Below, piece after piece: positions 45,881 through 55,722 of a stretch of DNA of 64,000 nucleotides. The stretch covers positions 27,678 to 91,677 of the forward strand of contig PHEB01000009.1 in the NCBI GenBank assembly GCA_002842735.1, in the 5' to 3' direction. The notes beneath the pieces were generated by a model, which had not been told where the DNA came from, did no database searches, and worked only from the letters and a program-made list of their open reading frames with translations. This DNA comes from Alphaproteobacteria bacterium HGW-Alphaproteobacteria-7 (GTDB lineage: Bacteria; Pseudomonadota; Alphaproteobacteria; Sphingomonadales; Sphingomonadaceae). The position numbers were made by a program, and so were the translations under genes. The first letter of the stretch is position 1; the number at the start of each line of letters is the position of its first letter.

Positions 45881-46996
45881 TTGACCAAACCCAACGATCT
45901 CCTGCCAGAAGGCTTAGAAGACCGCCTGCCGCCCGAAGCGGCGCGGATTACGGCGGCGATGCGCGCCTGCCTCGCTGTGCTCGATGCGCACGGCTATGAC
46001 CGGGTGCGCCCGCCGCTGCTCGAATTCGAAGCCTCGCTGGCGGGGCGGATGGCGGGTATCGCCAAGGGTGAAGGTCGCTCGATGTTCCGCTTCGTCGATC
46101 CGGCGAGCCTGCGGACGCTGGCGCTGCGCAGCGATATCACCCCGCAGGTCGGGCGGATTGCGGCGACCAGCCTTGCCGGTGCCGCGCGCCCGCTGCGGCT
46201 CGCCTATTGCGGCGATACGGTGGTGATCAAGGCGAGCCAGCTCGACCCCGCGCGTGAACGCCTGCAACTGGGCGCCGAACTGATCGGCGCGGATAGTGTC
46301 GCCGCCGCAAGCGAGGCGGTGATGCTGGCGGTTGAGGCGTTGAAGGCCGCCGGGCTGACCGGGATCTCGGTCGATTTCACGCTGCCCGATCTGGTCGACA
46401 CGCTGAGCGCCCACGCCCTGCCGCTCGCGCCCGACAGCATCGAAGCGGTGCGGCGCGAGCTGGATACCAAGGATGCGGGCGGGTTGAAGGCGGCGGGCGG
46501 TGAGGCCTATCTGCCGCTGCTCTATGCCACCGGGCCGTTTGCCGCGGCCCTTGCGGCACTGCGCGAAGTGGACGCGGGCGGGGCGCTTAAATCGCGGCTC
46601 GATGGGTTGGCGGCGATTGCAGCGGCGGTGGGGGATGCGGCCCGCATCACGCTCGACCCGACCGAGCGGCACGGGTTCGAATACCAGTCATGGTTCGGGT
46701 TCACGCTCTATGCCGATGGCTTGCGCCGTGCGGCCGGACGGGGCGGCACCTACCGGATCGCGGGAAGCGATGAACCTGCAACCGGGTTTACGCTCTATCT
46801 TGATCGGCTGGCCGAGGCCGCGCCGCAGCCCGAAGCGGCGCGGATGGTCTATCTGCCACTCGGCCACGACCGCGCAGCGGCGGCGACGCTGCGCGCGCAG
46901 GGCTGGCGCACGGTCGCGGGGCTGGTTGAGGGCGAGGACGCCACGGCGCTGGGCTGCGGGTTTGTGCTGGACGAAGGCGGGGTTCGTCCCCTTTAA
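45881..46996 (+). CDS. hisZ: ATP phosphoribosyltransferase regulatory subunit HisZ (TTG start)
   Basis: HisZ is a histidyl-tRNA synthetase-like protein that combines with short-form HisG for the first step of histidine synthesis. The open frame reaches a GTG at 45842 inside the repeat, but the conserved start MTKPNDLLPEGLEDRLPPEA begins at a TTG at 45881, with GGAAG (45867-45871) nine bases before. It is 371 residues. Class II synthetase-like segments are visible (motif 2-like SMFRFVDPASLRTLALRSDITPQVGRI), but the full aminoacylation site is not expected. hisG is not in the window. purA follows at 153 bases. Confidence 0.9.
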   Translation: MTKPNDLLPEGLEDRLPPEAARITAAMRACLAVLDAHGYDRVRPPLLEFEASLAGRMAGIAKGEGRSMFRFVDPASLRTLALRSDITPQVGRIAATSLAGAARPLRLAYCGDTVVIKASQLDPARERLQLGAELIGADSVAAASEAVMLAVEALKAAGLTGISVDFTLPDLVDTLSAHALPLAPDSIEAVRRELDTKDAGGLKAAGGEAYLPLLYATGPFAAALAALREVDAGGALKSRLDGLAAIAAAVGDAARITLDPTERHGFEYQSWFGFTLYADGLRRAAGRGGTYRIAGSDEPATGFTLYLDRLAEAAPQPEAARMVYLPLGHDRAAAATLRAQGWRTVAGLVEGEDATALGCGFVLDEGGVRPL

Positions 46997-48439
<1,443 letters not shown>

Positions 48440-48471
48440 TCACCGGGGCGTTGCGGGGTTATCCTGCCCGG

Positions 48472-49008
48472 ATGATGCGCCGCTCTGCCTTTGCTGTCCT
48501 TGGCCTTGCTGCCTGCGCAGGCGCGCTGCCGTTGGCGGTGCCGTTGTGGGCGCGCAGCGGCGATCAGGTCGCGCCGCAACGCGCCTTTACTTATGTCGAT
48601 TACCTGCTGGTCGATAAATCCGAACGGTTGATGATCGGCTATGCCGGGGGGCAGCCGGTCAAGGTCTGGCGCGGCTTGCAATTCGGCGGTCAGCCGCAGG
48701 GGCACAAGCAGTTCGAAGGCGACGAACGCACGCCCGAAGGCCGCTATGTGATCGAAACGCGCAATCCCGGCAGTGCGTTTCACCTCAGCCTCAAAATATC
48801 CTACCCCGCGCCCGCTGACCGCGCCTTTGCGCAGGCCTATGGCCGATCACCCGGCGGCGAAATCTTCCTCCACGGACAGCCCAACGCGCTGCCGATGGGC
48901 CGGATGCCGGGCGATTGGACCAATGGCTGCATCGCGTTCTCCAATGCCGAGATTGAGGAGCTGTGGCGGATCGTGCCCGATGGCACGGTGATCGAAATCA
49001 GGCCCTGA
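48472..49008 (+). CDS. L,D-transpeptidase (YkuD family), putative lipoprotein
   Basis: The 178-residue product has a short signal sequence with a lipobox-like LAAC at 12-15 (MMRRSAFAVLGLAAC), so it may be lipid-anchored. The YkuD catalytic motif is IFLHGQPN (H134) with TNGCIAFSNAE (C153). Such enzymes make 3-3 cross-links in peptidoglycan or attach lipoproteins to it; this small form has a single domain. The ATG at 48475 is an equal alternative. It starts 33 bases after purA. Confidence 0.88.
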   Translation: MMRRSAFAVLGLAACAGALPLAVPLWARSGDQVAPQRAFTYVDYLLVDKSERLMIGYAGGQPVKVWRGLQFGGQPQGHKQFEGDERTPEGRYVIETRNPGSAFHLSLKISYPAPADRAFAQAYGRSPGGEIFLHGQPNALPMGRMPGDWTNGCIAFSNAEIEELWRIVPDGTVIEIRP

Positions 49009-49015
49009 CCCGCGA

Positions 49016-49390
49016 TCAGCGATCCTTTTCGTTCAGCATCGCGATCTGCACCTGCAACCGTTTCACTTCGCGCAGCACGGTCAGCATATTCACCCGCTCG
49101 AACATCCATTGCTTCAGAAAGCCCTGCATGATCAGCAGCGCGAGCGAACTCAGCCCCCAGACAAAGATGGCATCGGTGCCTTCGGCGGTCACTGCGCGAT
49201 AGATGCAATAGGCAAGCCCCAGGCCGATGGCGATAGCGAACACAAAGCCCAGCTTGGCCCAGCCGCCCAGCGGCCCTTTCCAGCTGTCGCCGATTTGCTG
49301 AAACATACCGCGATCCGAATCGAGGTTGGCGAGGAAGGCGTGATCGTCGGCATCAAGCGCGGCGGCGATCCTTTGGTCATTGCTATTCAT
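49016..49390 (-). CDS. DUF6768-like small membrane protein encoded with an ECF sigma factor
   Basis: The 124-residue protein has a cytoplasmic acidic N-terminus (IAAALDADDHAFLANLDSD), two hydrophobic helices near 47-65 and 75-90, and a C-terminal heptad-rich helix (MLTVLREVKRLQVQIAML) that may form a coiled coil. I recognise the general pattern of DUF6768 proteins, often encoded beside sigma factors. It overlaps the sigma gene by 4 bases (ATGA), so a role as sigma regulator is likely but not proven; no classical zinc anti-sigma motif is seen. Confidence 0.7.
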   Translation of the reverse strand: MNSNDQRIAAALDADDHAFLANLDSDRGMFQQIGDSWKGPLGGWAKLGFVFAIAIGLGLAYCIYRAVTAEGTDAIFVWGLSSLALLIMQGFLKQWMFERVNMLTVLREVKRLQVQIAMLNEKDR

Positions 49391-49986
49391 AGTGTGTCTC
49401 CTTGAGTGGGTTCGGGTTGGGATTCGCCCAGCGCAACCTTCAATTTGCGGCGGGCGTGGAACAGGCGGCTTTTGGCGGTGCCTTCAGCGATGCCTGCGGC
49501 GTCGGCGATTTCGCGCAGAGTCAGGCCCTCGACAAAATACAGATGGGCGGCGAACCGCTGATCGGGCGGCAGCGCGCCGAAGGCCTGCTGCAACGCGATG
49601 CTGTCACCCTGCCGGGGCGCGGCGGGCGGTTGGGATTGGTCATCCAGCGCATGGCCGGACTCCTTGGCTCGCTCGCGCATCGCGCCGCGCAGGAAATCCG
49701 CGCCCTTGCGGTGCAGCACGCCAAAGGCATAGCTGCGAAACCGCGCCGGATCGCGCAGCCGGGTGATACCTTTCCAGATCCCGATCCAGCATTCCTGCAC
49801 CAGATCGCGCGCGATTTCCGCATCGCCGGTATAGCGCAGCGCCGCACGCGCCAGCCGCGGGTTCCAGCGCGCATGGAGCCGCTCCATCGCGCGGCCATCA
49901 CCCTGCGCCACCAGCAGCACCAGCAATTCATCAAAAATCGCGCCGGAATTGGGGGCGGGGTCAGGGTGGGGAGAATTGTTCATCAC
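49387..49986 (-). CDS. ECF-type RNA polymerase sigma factor
   Basis: The 199-residue protein has region 2 (LVLLVAQGDGRAMERLHARWNPRLARAALRYTGDAEIARDLVQECWIGIWKG) and region 4 (ALPPDQRFAAHLYFVEGLTLREIADAAGIAEGTAKSRLFHARRKLK). This is the two-domain extracytoplasmic-function layout without regions 1 and 3. The downstream gene overlaps and encodes a two-helix membrane protein, a plausible regulator. It diverges from the winged-helix gene at 50.1 kb with 127 bases between starts. The stress signal is unknown. Confidence 0.92.
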   Translation of the reverse strand: MMNNSPHPDPAPNSGAIFDELLVLLVAQGDGRAMERLHARWNPRLARAALRYTGDAEIARDLVQECWIGIWKGITRLRDPARFRSYAFGVLHRKGADFLRGAMRERAKESGHALDDQSQPPAAPRQGDSIALQQAFGALPPDQRFAAHLYFVEGLTLREIADAAGIAEGTAKSRLFHARRKLKVALGESQPEPTQGDTL

Positions 49987-50058
49987 AGCAGTAGTCTCTC
50001 ACAGCCACGAAAAGGTTCAATCCGGGCCGCCCGAAATCGGTGGGTGGGGGTGAGATTC

Positions 50059-50091
50059 TTGACCTGAATTGATTTTGTTCTATTCTTGTTC
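50059..50091 (+). promoter_or_regulatory. Promoter with LexA (SOS) box GTTC-N7-GTTC
   Basis: GTTC (50077-50080), seven bases, GTTC (50088-50091) is an exact match to the known alphaproteobacterial LexA consensus. A -35-like TTGACC (50059-50064) and a -10-like TATTCT (50081-50086) with a 16-base spacer place the box over the -10. The winged-helix gene starts 23 bases downstream. Confidence 0.7.
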
Positions 50092-50113
50092 TGACATCGT
50101 TGGAGTCGCACCC

Positions 50114-51115
50114 ATGTCAAACGACGTTTCGAACCAAGCTGATTTTTCCTATGACAGCGCCCGCGATGCCGCCGGGCCGCCCGTACGGGTGACGATTTAT
50201 GGCGGTGATGCGGGTGTGCGGGCGCAGATCGCCGCTGATCTGGGTGAGGCAGGGTTCCGCAGCATCGACGGCGGATCGGTGGCCGCGCTGATCGATGGGC
50301 CGGTCGCGCTGCTTGGCAATGTAAAGGTGGTCCATTGCCCGGCAGATGGCCCGCACGGGCTGGATGGGGCGATGCTCGATGGGCTGAAGATGCTTGATAC
50401 GCGGGTGGCGCGGGCAGGGGCAAAACTGATCGCGGCGACCAATCTGGCGGGGCTTGATGATGTGTTCGCGGTGCTCGATCAATCCGCGCCGCAGATTCTG
50501 GTGTCGCCCAGCCGCGCCGAACGCCTGATCGCGGTGGGCCGGGTGATGGGCGAAGCGGTCGCGGCGCGGGTGCGCGAAATGGGGGAGGAAGACCGCGTGG
50601 CCTTGCTGCGCCTGTCGCAGCAGGTCGAAGCGATTGCCCATTCGCTCGATCGGATATCCCACACAGCGCCGCCATCTAAGGGCGCGGGCGCGCTTGGAGA
50701 AATGAAGCGTGATTTTCACCCGCAGGAAAGCGCGCATGGCTTTGGCGAAGCGCGGCGGCAGGCGGCGCTGCCCGATCCGCGCATGGTGCGGCAGATCATC
50801 GCCAACCGTCAGGCGCGCGGGCAGTTTTTCGATCCGGCGCTGTTCGGCGATCCGGCTTGGGACATGCTGCTCGATCTTACCGCCGCGCATGGTGAAGGGG
50901 CGCAGGTCTCGGTCACTTCGCTATGCATCGCAGCGGGCGTTCCGGCGACTACCGCGCTGCGCTGGCTGACACAGATGGTTGAAAGCGGCATTTTCATGCG
51001 GGTGCCCGATCCGGCGGACAAGCGGCGGGCCTTCATCGCGCTGAGCGACAAGGCGATCACTGCGATGGCGGGCTATTTCGCACAGCTTCGCACGCCGGTT
51101 GAATTGGCGGCTTAG
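50114..51115 (+). CDS. Winged-helix (MarR-like) DNA-binding protein with receiver-like N-terminus, probably SOS-controlled
   Basis: The 333-residue protein (ATG 50114, GGAG upstream) has an N-terminal alpha/beta domain of about 130 residues (VRVTIYGGDAGVRAQIAADLGEAGF). It resembles a response-regulator receiver but lacks the expected early acidic pair. A coiled-coil-like segment (DRVALLRLSQQVEAIAHSLDRI) follows. The C-terminal winged helix is FFDPALFGDPAWDMLLDLTAAHGEGAQVSVTSLCIAAGVPATTALRWLTQMVESGIF. This architecture is common in sphingomonads, but I know of no defined role. The exact SOS box in its promoter suggests DNA-damage induction. Its TAG overlaps the convergent cysG-like stop. Confidence 0.78.
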   Translation: MSNDVSNQADFSYDSARDAAGPPVRVTIYGGDAGVRAQIAADLGEAGFRSIDGGSVAALIDGPVALLGNVKVVHCPADGPHGLDGAMLDGLKMLDTRVARAGAKLIAATNLAGLDDVFAVLDQSAPQILVSPSRAERLIAVGRVMGEAVAARVREMGEEDRVALLRLSQQVEAIAHSLDRISHTAPPSKGAGALGEMKRDFHPQESAHGFGEARRQAALPDPRMVRQIIANRQARGQFFDPALFGDPAWDMLLDLTAAHGEGAQVSVTSLCIAAGVPATTALRWLTQMVESGIFMRVPDPADKRRAFIALSDKAITAMAGYFAQLRTPVELAA

Positions 51116-52038
51116 GCATCGTTCAACAGATCGGGCCGCCAACGCAGAATCAGCGTTAGGCCGGTTGGGTGGGCGTTGTCTGATTTGGGATTGGCGGCAG
51201 AATCAGGGCGCGCAAGGCTAGACCCCTCCTTGCCCGCTCTAGACCTTGCCTTGCCCGGGCTTGACCCCTGCTTGACCCCCGCTTGACCCCCCTCATTCGC
51301 GCCCAACACCCGCCGCGCAGCATCGGCGCGGGCACGGGCCAGAATGGCCGGCGGCACCGCGCCGTCCAGCACCAACACATCCGCCTCGCCCAGCAATCGC
51401 GCCTGCCGCAGGGTCAGGTCGTCGGGGTCTGCGCTGGTGAGAGTGAGGTCAAAAATCGCGCCCGTCTGACCCTCAATATCGCCAGCCAGCCACGCCTCAA
51501 CCCACTCAAAAGATTGCGTATTTAGCGGGTCAAGCACACCACCATCACGCACGGCCTCATCCACCGCCCGCCGCCGGTCTGCCCCGTCAGGGAAGCGCCG
51601 CCGCAGCGCCGGACGCCCCGCCTCCAGCGCCCGTGCCAGCAGCCCCAGCGTCGCGGGCAACACCCGCTCCAGCCGCAACCTCACGTGTTTCGCCAGTCCA
51701 GCAGACGCACCCCCCGTGCCAATCGCCACCAGCAAGGGGCTGCGATCGAGGATGGAAGGCGTTGTAAAATCGCATAATTCTGGCCGGTCTACAACATTGA
51801 CCAGCATCCCGGCGCAGCGCGCATTGATCGCCGCAGCCTCGCAGGCGCGGGCATCATCATAGGCGATGAACGCGATCCGCACCCCTTCATCCACTGCGCG
51901 GGCCAGATCATCCACCACCACGCCGCCAGCGCGCTCCACCAACCGCCGCTTGGGCTCGGCAGCAGGCCCATCGCCCAGCACCAGCACCTGTTGCCCGGTG
52001 ATCTGGTGGAACAGCGGCAGGCTGGCGATTGTGCTCAT
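51112..52038 (-). CDS. cysG: Precorrin-2 dehydrogenase (Met8/CysG N-terminal type) with truncated methyltransferase remnant
   Basis: The first part of the 308-residue protein is the NAD-dependent dehydrogenase of siroheme synthesis: FHQITGQQVLVLGDGPAAEPKRRLVERAG, CDFTTPSILDRSPLLVAIGTGGASAGLAKHVRLRLE. After the central helical domain comes about 60 residues (SADPDDLTLRQARLLGEADVLVLDGAVPPAILARARADA) that align by eye with the N-terminus of a uroporphyrinogen methyltransferase. The rest of that domain is missing. The C-terminal 50 residues come from a tandem CTTGACCCC repeat. The complete methyltransferase is the cobA gene at 31.3 kb. Whether it also chelates iron is unknown. Confidence 0.85.
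   Translation of the reverse strand: MSTIASLPLFHQITGQQVLVLGDGPAAEPKRRLVERAGGVVVDDLARAVDEGVRIAFIAYDDARACEAAAINARCAGMLVNVVDRPELCDFTTPSILDRSPLLVAIGTGGASAGLAKHVRLRLERVLPATLGLLARALEAGRPALRRRFPDGADRRRAVDEAVRDGGVLDPLNTQSFEWVEAWLAGDIEGQTGAIFDLTLTSADPDDLTLRQARLLGEADVLVLDGAVPPAILARARADAARRVLGANEGGQAGVKQGSSPGKARSRAGKEGSSLARPDSAANPKSDNAHPTGLTLILRWRPDLLNDA
51218..51292. repeat. Low-complexity repeat (CTTGACCC / CTAGACC / TTGCCCG units) inside the cysG-like gene
   Basis: On the + strand GCTTGACCCC occurs three times in a row at the right end, and CTAGACC and TTGCCCG units occur to the left. The minus-strand frame reads through. A related block, sharing GTCAAGCGGGGG and GGAGGGG(G)TCTAG, is at 59781-59825 next to the parS site. 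Confidence 0.75.
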
Positions 52039-52045
52039 CGGCGGC

Positions 52046-53305
52046 TCAGGCGAGCCAATCAGGTACGCGTTCGGCGTCCATGATCGCGCCCGCTTCGATC
52101 CGGTCGGCGACGACCGCGAACCTGTCGCCGTCAACCAGCACTTCGGCGACAAAGCCGCGCGAATTGTAGGATGACGCCATGGTTGCACCGTAAGCGCCCG
52201 CGGTGCGGAACACCGCCAGATCGCCCGCTTCCAACGCGTCACACTCGCGGCCCATGGCAAAGGTATCACCGGTTTCGCAGATCGGGCCGACGATATTGGC
52301 GGTCATCCGCGCGCCCGAAGGCTCCACCGCTTCGAAATGGTGATAGGCCCCGTAAAGCGCCGGGCGGGCAAGATCATTCATTGCCGCATCGACGATCACG
52401 AAGGGATCATTGATCCCGCGCTTCACCCGCACCACCCGCGTCAACAGCACCCCGGCATTGCCCGCGATCACCCGCCCCGGTTCAAAGATCAGCTTGACCC
52501 CCCAGTCGCGCGTCACCCGCGCCACCATCGCGCCGTATTCGGCAGGCTGAGGCAGCACTTCGCCCACCCGGTAAGGCACGCCAAGCCCGCCGCCAAGGTC
52601 GACATGGGTAATCGTATGCCCCGCGCCGCGCAGCGCAGCCACCAGCGCGCCAAGCTTTTCAAATGCGGCCTCAAGCGGAGCAAGATCAGCCAGTTGGCTG
52701 CCAATATGCACCGCCACCCCGCGCAGGTTTACCCCCGGCAGGCCCGCCAGCTTGCCGAAAATCTGGCCTGCTTCGCTGATCGGCACGCCGAATTTGTTGT
52801 CGGCCTTGCCGGTCGAAATCTTGTCATGGGTGCCCGCATCGACATCGGGATTGATGCGCAGTGTGCATTGCGCGGTCACACCCTTGGCGGCCGCGATTTC
52901 GGCAAGCTCTACGCCCTCTTCCTCGCTTTCGATATTGAACTGCCCGATCCCGGCGTCGAGCGCGGCGATCATCTCGGCGGCGGTCTTGCCCACGCCTGAG
53001 AACACGATCATGTTGGGCGCGATTCCCGCTGCAAGCGCGCGGCGCATTTCGCCCACAGACACCACGTCCGCGCCCATGCCGCAACGCTCCAGCACCTTCA
53101 GCACCGCAAGATTGGGGTTGGATTTGACCGCGAACGCGATCAGCTTGTCGGGCACCGCATCCAGCGCCTCCCGAAACACCCGCGCGTGGCGTTCCAGCGT
53201 GGCGCGCGAATAGACATAGACCGGAGTGCCAACCGCATCGGCAATCTGTGGCAGCGGCACGTCTTCGGCGTGCATCACACCGTTCGAAATCGCAAAATGG
53301 TCCAT
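52046..53305 (-). CDS. lysA: Diaminopimelate decarboxylase LysA
   Basis: LysA converts meso-diaminopimelate to lysine with PLP. From the ATG at 53305 it is 419 residues. The PLP lysine lies in IAFAVKSNPN, and HIGSQ, DLGGGLGVPY, FEPGRVIAGNAG and the late GAYGATMASSYNSR are family features. It competes with MurE for the same diaminopimelate pool. The small lipoprotein gene and argH lie upstream in the same direction, a neighbourhood seen in many proteobacteria. Confidence 0.96.
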   Translation of the reverse strand: MDHFAISNGVMHAEDVPLPQIADAVGTPVYVYSRATLERHARVFREALDAVPDKLIAFAVKSNPNLAVLKVLERCGMGADVVSVGEMRRALAAGIAPNMIVFSGVGKTAAEMIAALDAGIGQFNIESEEEGVELAEIAAAKGVTAQCTLRINPDVDAGTHDKISTGKADNKFGVPISEAGQIFGKLAGLPGVNLRGVAVHIGSQLADLAPLEAAFEKLGALVAALRGAGHTITHVDLGGGLGVPYRVGEVLPQPAEYGAMVARVTRDWGVKLIFEPGRVIAGNAGVLLTRVVRVKRGINDPFVIVDAAMNDLARPALYGAYHHFEAVEPSGARMTANIVGPICETGDTFAMGRECDALEAGDLAVFRTAGAYGATMASSYNSRGFVAEVLVDGDRFAVVADRIEAGAIMDAERVPDWLA

Positions 53306-53315
53306 CGGGTTCGCT

Positions 53316-53555
53316 TTATTCGGGGGGGAGGTCGAAGGGGTCGTCCTGCCGTTCTTCCGATCGGCGGCGCAGTTCCACGCTGCGTTCGGGCGCGGCGAGC
53401 GCATCGCGGCGCAGCAGTTCTTCGGCGGTGGGATTGGTTAGCGCGCCGTAAGGAGCGGTCGGCAGGGTCGCGCCTTGGGGCGGGGTCAGCGGTGCAGGGG
53501 TGCCGCATCCGGCAAGCAGGGCGGCAAGCCCGGGGGCAATCGCGATCCGCATCAT
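53316..53555 (-). CDS. Small lipoprotein between argH and lysA (LptM-like position)
   Basis: The 79-residue product has a signal sequence with lipobox LLAGC (cysteine near 17), followed by a Pro- and Thr-rich part and a charged tail ([22 protein letters not shown]). Many proteobacteria carry a short lipoprotein (LptM/YifL type) directly before lysA; the position, size and lipobox agree, but the sequence is too short for certainty. The start overlaps the argH stop as ATGA, with GGAGGA upstream; a second ATG follows at once. Confidence 0.7.
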   Translation of the reverse strand: MMRIAIAPGLAALLAGCGTPAPLTPPQGATLPTAPYGALTNPTAEELLRRDALAAPERSVELRRRSEERQDDPFDLPPE

Positions 53556-54961
53556 TCCTCCATCCCCAGCGCAGCGCGCATCCGGGCCACCTGCAACCGA
53601 ACCTGATCGGGCGCGGTGCCGCCATAGGAGGCACGCGCCGCGACCGAGGCATCAACCGACAGCGCAGCATAGACGCTTTGATCGATCCGCGCATCAATCG
53701 CCTGTAAATCATCCAGCGAAAGCGCATTGAGCGCCGCGCCCCGGCTTTCGGCCAGCTTCACCGCAGCGCCGGTAATATGGTGCGCCTCACGAAACGGAAT
53801 GCCGGCCTTGCGCACCAGCCAATCCGCCAGATCGGTTGCGGTGGCATAGCCAAGCTCGGCCGCGGCGCGCATCCGGGCGGTGTTGAAGGTGCTTTGCGCG
53901 ATCATCCCCGTCATCGCCGCGATGCTCAGCGCCATCAGGCTGGCGGCTTCGAACACCGGGGGCTTATCGTCCTGCATATCCTTGGAATAGGCCAGCGGCA
54001 GGCCTTTCATGGTGATCATCAGGCTGGTCAGCGCGCCGATCACCCGCCCCGAATGCCCGCGCACCAGTTCGGCAGCATCGGGGTTTTTCTTTTGCGGCAT
54101 GATCGAAGAGCCGGTGGACAGGCTATCGGGCAGGCGGATGAAGCCGAATGGCTGGCTTGCCCACAGGATCAGTTCTTCGGCCAGCCGCGACAGGTGCAGC
54201 GCGCAGGTGGAGCAGGCGTAGAGAAAATCGAGCGCGAAATCGCGGTCGGATACCGCGTCCAGCGAATTGGCGGTCGGCGCGTCAAACCCCAGCGCCTGCG
54301 CGGTCGCATCGCGGTCAATCGGAAAGCCGGTGCCTGCCAATGCGGCGGAACCGAGCGGGCATTGGTTCATCCGCGCGCGCGCATCGGCCAGCCGCGAACG
54401 ATCACGCCGCAGCATTTCGACGTAGGCCATCAGATGGTGGCCCAGCGTTACCGGCTGCGCGGTTTGCAGGTGGGTGAAGCCGGGCATGATGCTATCCGCG
54501 TGCTCGTCCGCGCGGGTAACAAGCGCGGCTTGCAATCCCGCCAGCCCCGCGTCCATCTGGTCAATCGCATCGCGCACCCACAGGCGGAAATCGGTCGCCA
54601 CCTGATCGTTGCGGCTGCGCGCGGTGTGGAGCCGCCCCGCAACCGCGCCGACCAATTCGGCCAGCCGCGCTTCGGTGGTCATGTGGATGTCTTCGAGATC
54701 CCAATCCTCGGGCACGCCATTGGCGGCATATTCGGCGGCGACTATATCCAGCCCCGCGCTGATCGTGGCGGCATCCTCAGACGAAACAATCCCTTGCGCG
54801 CCCAGCATGGCGACGTGGGCTTTGGACGCGGCGATGTCCTGTTGCCACAGCGCTTTGTCGAACGGGATCGAGGCGTTGATTTCGCGCATGATCGCGCTAG
54901 GGCCAGCAGCGAAGCGCCCGCCCCACATCGCGTTGGCTGCACCATTATCGGAGCCTGTCAT
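53552..54961 (-). CDS. argH: Argininosuccinate lyase ArgH
   Basis: ArgH splits argininosuccinate to arginine and fumarate. The conserved N-terminus [24 protein letters not shown], the internal [16 protein letters not shown] and the signature [19 protein letters not shown] are intact. With the ATG at 54961 the protein has 469 residues, near the family's usual 460. Alternatives are 54979 (six codons longer, same frame) and 54928 (directly at MWGGRF). None has a strong ribosome binding site. At 54961 the start shares the palindrome CATG with the divergent TlpA gene. Confidence 0.94.
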   Translation of the reverse strand: MTGSDNGAANAMWGGRFAAGPSAIMREINASIPFDKALWQQDIAASKAHVAMLGAQGIVSSEDAATISAGLDIVAAEYAANGVPEDWDLEDIHMTTEARLAELVGAVAGRLHTARSRNDQVATDFRLWVRDAIDQMDAGLAGLQAALVTRADEHADSIMPGFTHLQTAQPVTLGHHLMAYVEMLRRDRSRLADARARMNQCPLGSAALAGTGFPIDRDATAQALGFDAPTANSLDAVSDRDFALDFLYACSTCALHLSRLAEELILWASQPFGFIRLPDSLSTGSSIMPQKKNPDAAELVRGHSGRVIGALTSLMITMKGLPLAYSKDMQDDKPPVFEAASLMALSIAAMTGMIAQSTFNTARMRAAAELGYATATDLADWLVRKAGIPFREAHHITGAAVKLAESRGAALNALSLDDLQAIDARIDQSVYAALSVDASVAARASYGGTAPDQVRLQVARMRAALGMEE

Positions 54962-55511
54962 GTCCCGCTCGTCGCTCATTCTCGCAATTCCGCTCCTGCT
55001 GCTGGGGGCTTGCGATAGGGCCGCCGACGCGCCAGCGCAACCGGGCGCACGCGAAGTGGTTGCGACGCCCGCTGGCACGGTGGTGCGCAGCTTCGCCGGA
55101 ACCCCGCTCCCGGCGATGCAATTTACCGACCCGGCGGGCAAGGTGCTCGATCTGGCGGCGCAAGATGGCCCGGTGCTGATCAACCTGTGGGCGACCTGGT
55201 GCGCGCCCTGCGTGGTGGAAATGCCGCAATTGGACGCGCTGCCGGGCGCAATGGAGGGCGAATTGCGCGTCATCACCATCAGCCAGGATGTGCGCGGAGC
55301 AGATGTGGTGACGCCGTTCTTCGCGCAAAAAGGCTTTGCCCGGCTTGAACCGTGGCTCGATCCCGATGCGCAGATGTCGGCGCGGTTTTCGCCCGAGGGC
55401 CTGCTGCCGCTGACGATCCTGTTCGATGCGCAGGGGCGTGAAGTTCTGCGGGTGACGGGCGCCTATGAATGGGACAGCGCCGAAGCCATCGCCATGATTC
55501 GCGCGATGTAA
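54960..55511 (+). CDS. TlpA-family thiol-disulfide protein, lipoprotein
   Basis: The 183-residue protein has a lipoprotein signal ([13 protein letters not shown], cysteine 18) and a thioredoxin-like domain with the CXXC active site WATWCAPC (C81, C84). GVYE-type alternatives are absent; [17 protein letters not shown] is typical of TlpA/ResA reductants used in cytochrome c maturation. GGAG precedes the ATG. The start codon overlaps that of argH on the other strand, so its promoter must lie within argH. Confidence 0.9.
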   Translation: MSRSSLILAIPLLLLGACDRAADAPAQPGAREVVATPAGTVVRSFAGTPLPAMQFTDPAGKVLDLAAQDGPVLINLWATWCAPCVVEMPQLDALPGAMEGELRVITISQDVRGADVVTPFFAQKGFARLEPWLDPDAQMSARFSPEGLLPLTILFDAQGREVLRVTGAYEWDSAEAIAMIRAM

Positions 55512-55568
55512 CGTCGGGCCTTAATGCGCTCATGCAGACGAGCTATCACGACAGGCTGCCACTGCTGA

Positions 55569-55643
55569 TGGCTGGGGTGGCAGGATTCGAACCTGCGCAT
55601 GCCGGTACCAAAAACCGGTGCCTTACCGCTTGGCTACACCCCA
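55569..55643 (-). tRNA. tRNA-Gln (anticodon TTG)
   Basis: On the - strand the gene starts TGGGGTGTAGCCAAGCGG. The anticodon stem CCGGT and ACCGG encloses TTTTGGT, giving anticodon TTG. The T arm is CAGG-TTCGAAT-CCTG, and the acceptor end CACCCCA-G-CCA is complete, with CCA encoded. Confidence 0.95.
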
Positions 55644-55722
55644 GCAAGAGCGGCGCTCTATAGCGTGTCCGATCAGGATGTGAAGGGGGCGAACGCGGCT
55701 GTTTGCCCCCTTTCTGATCCGG

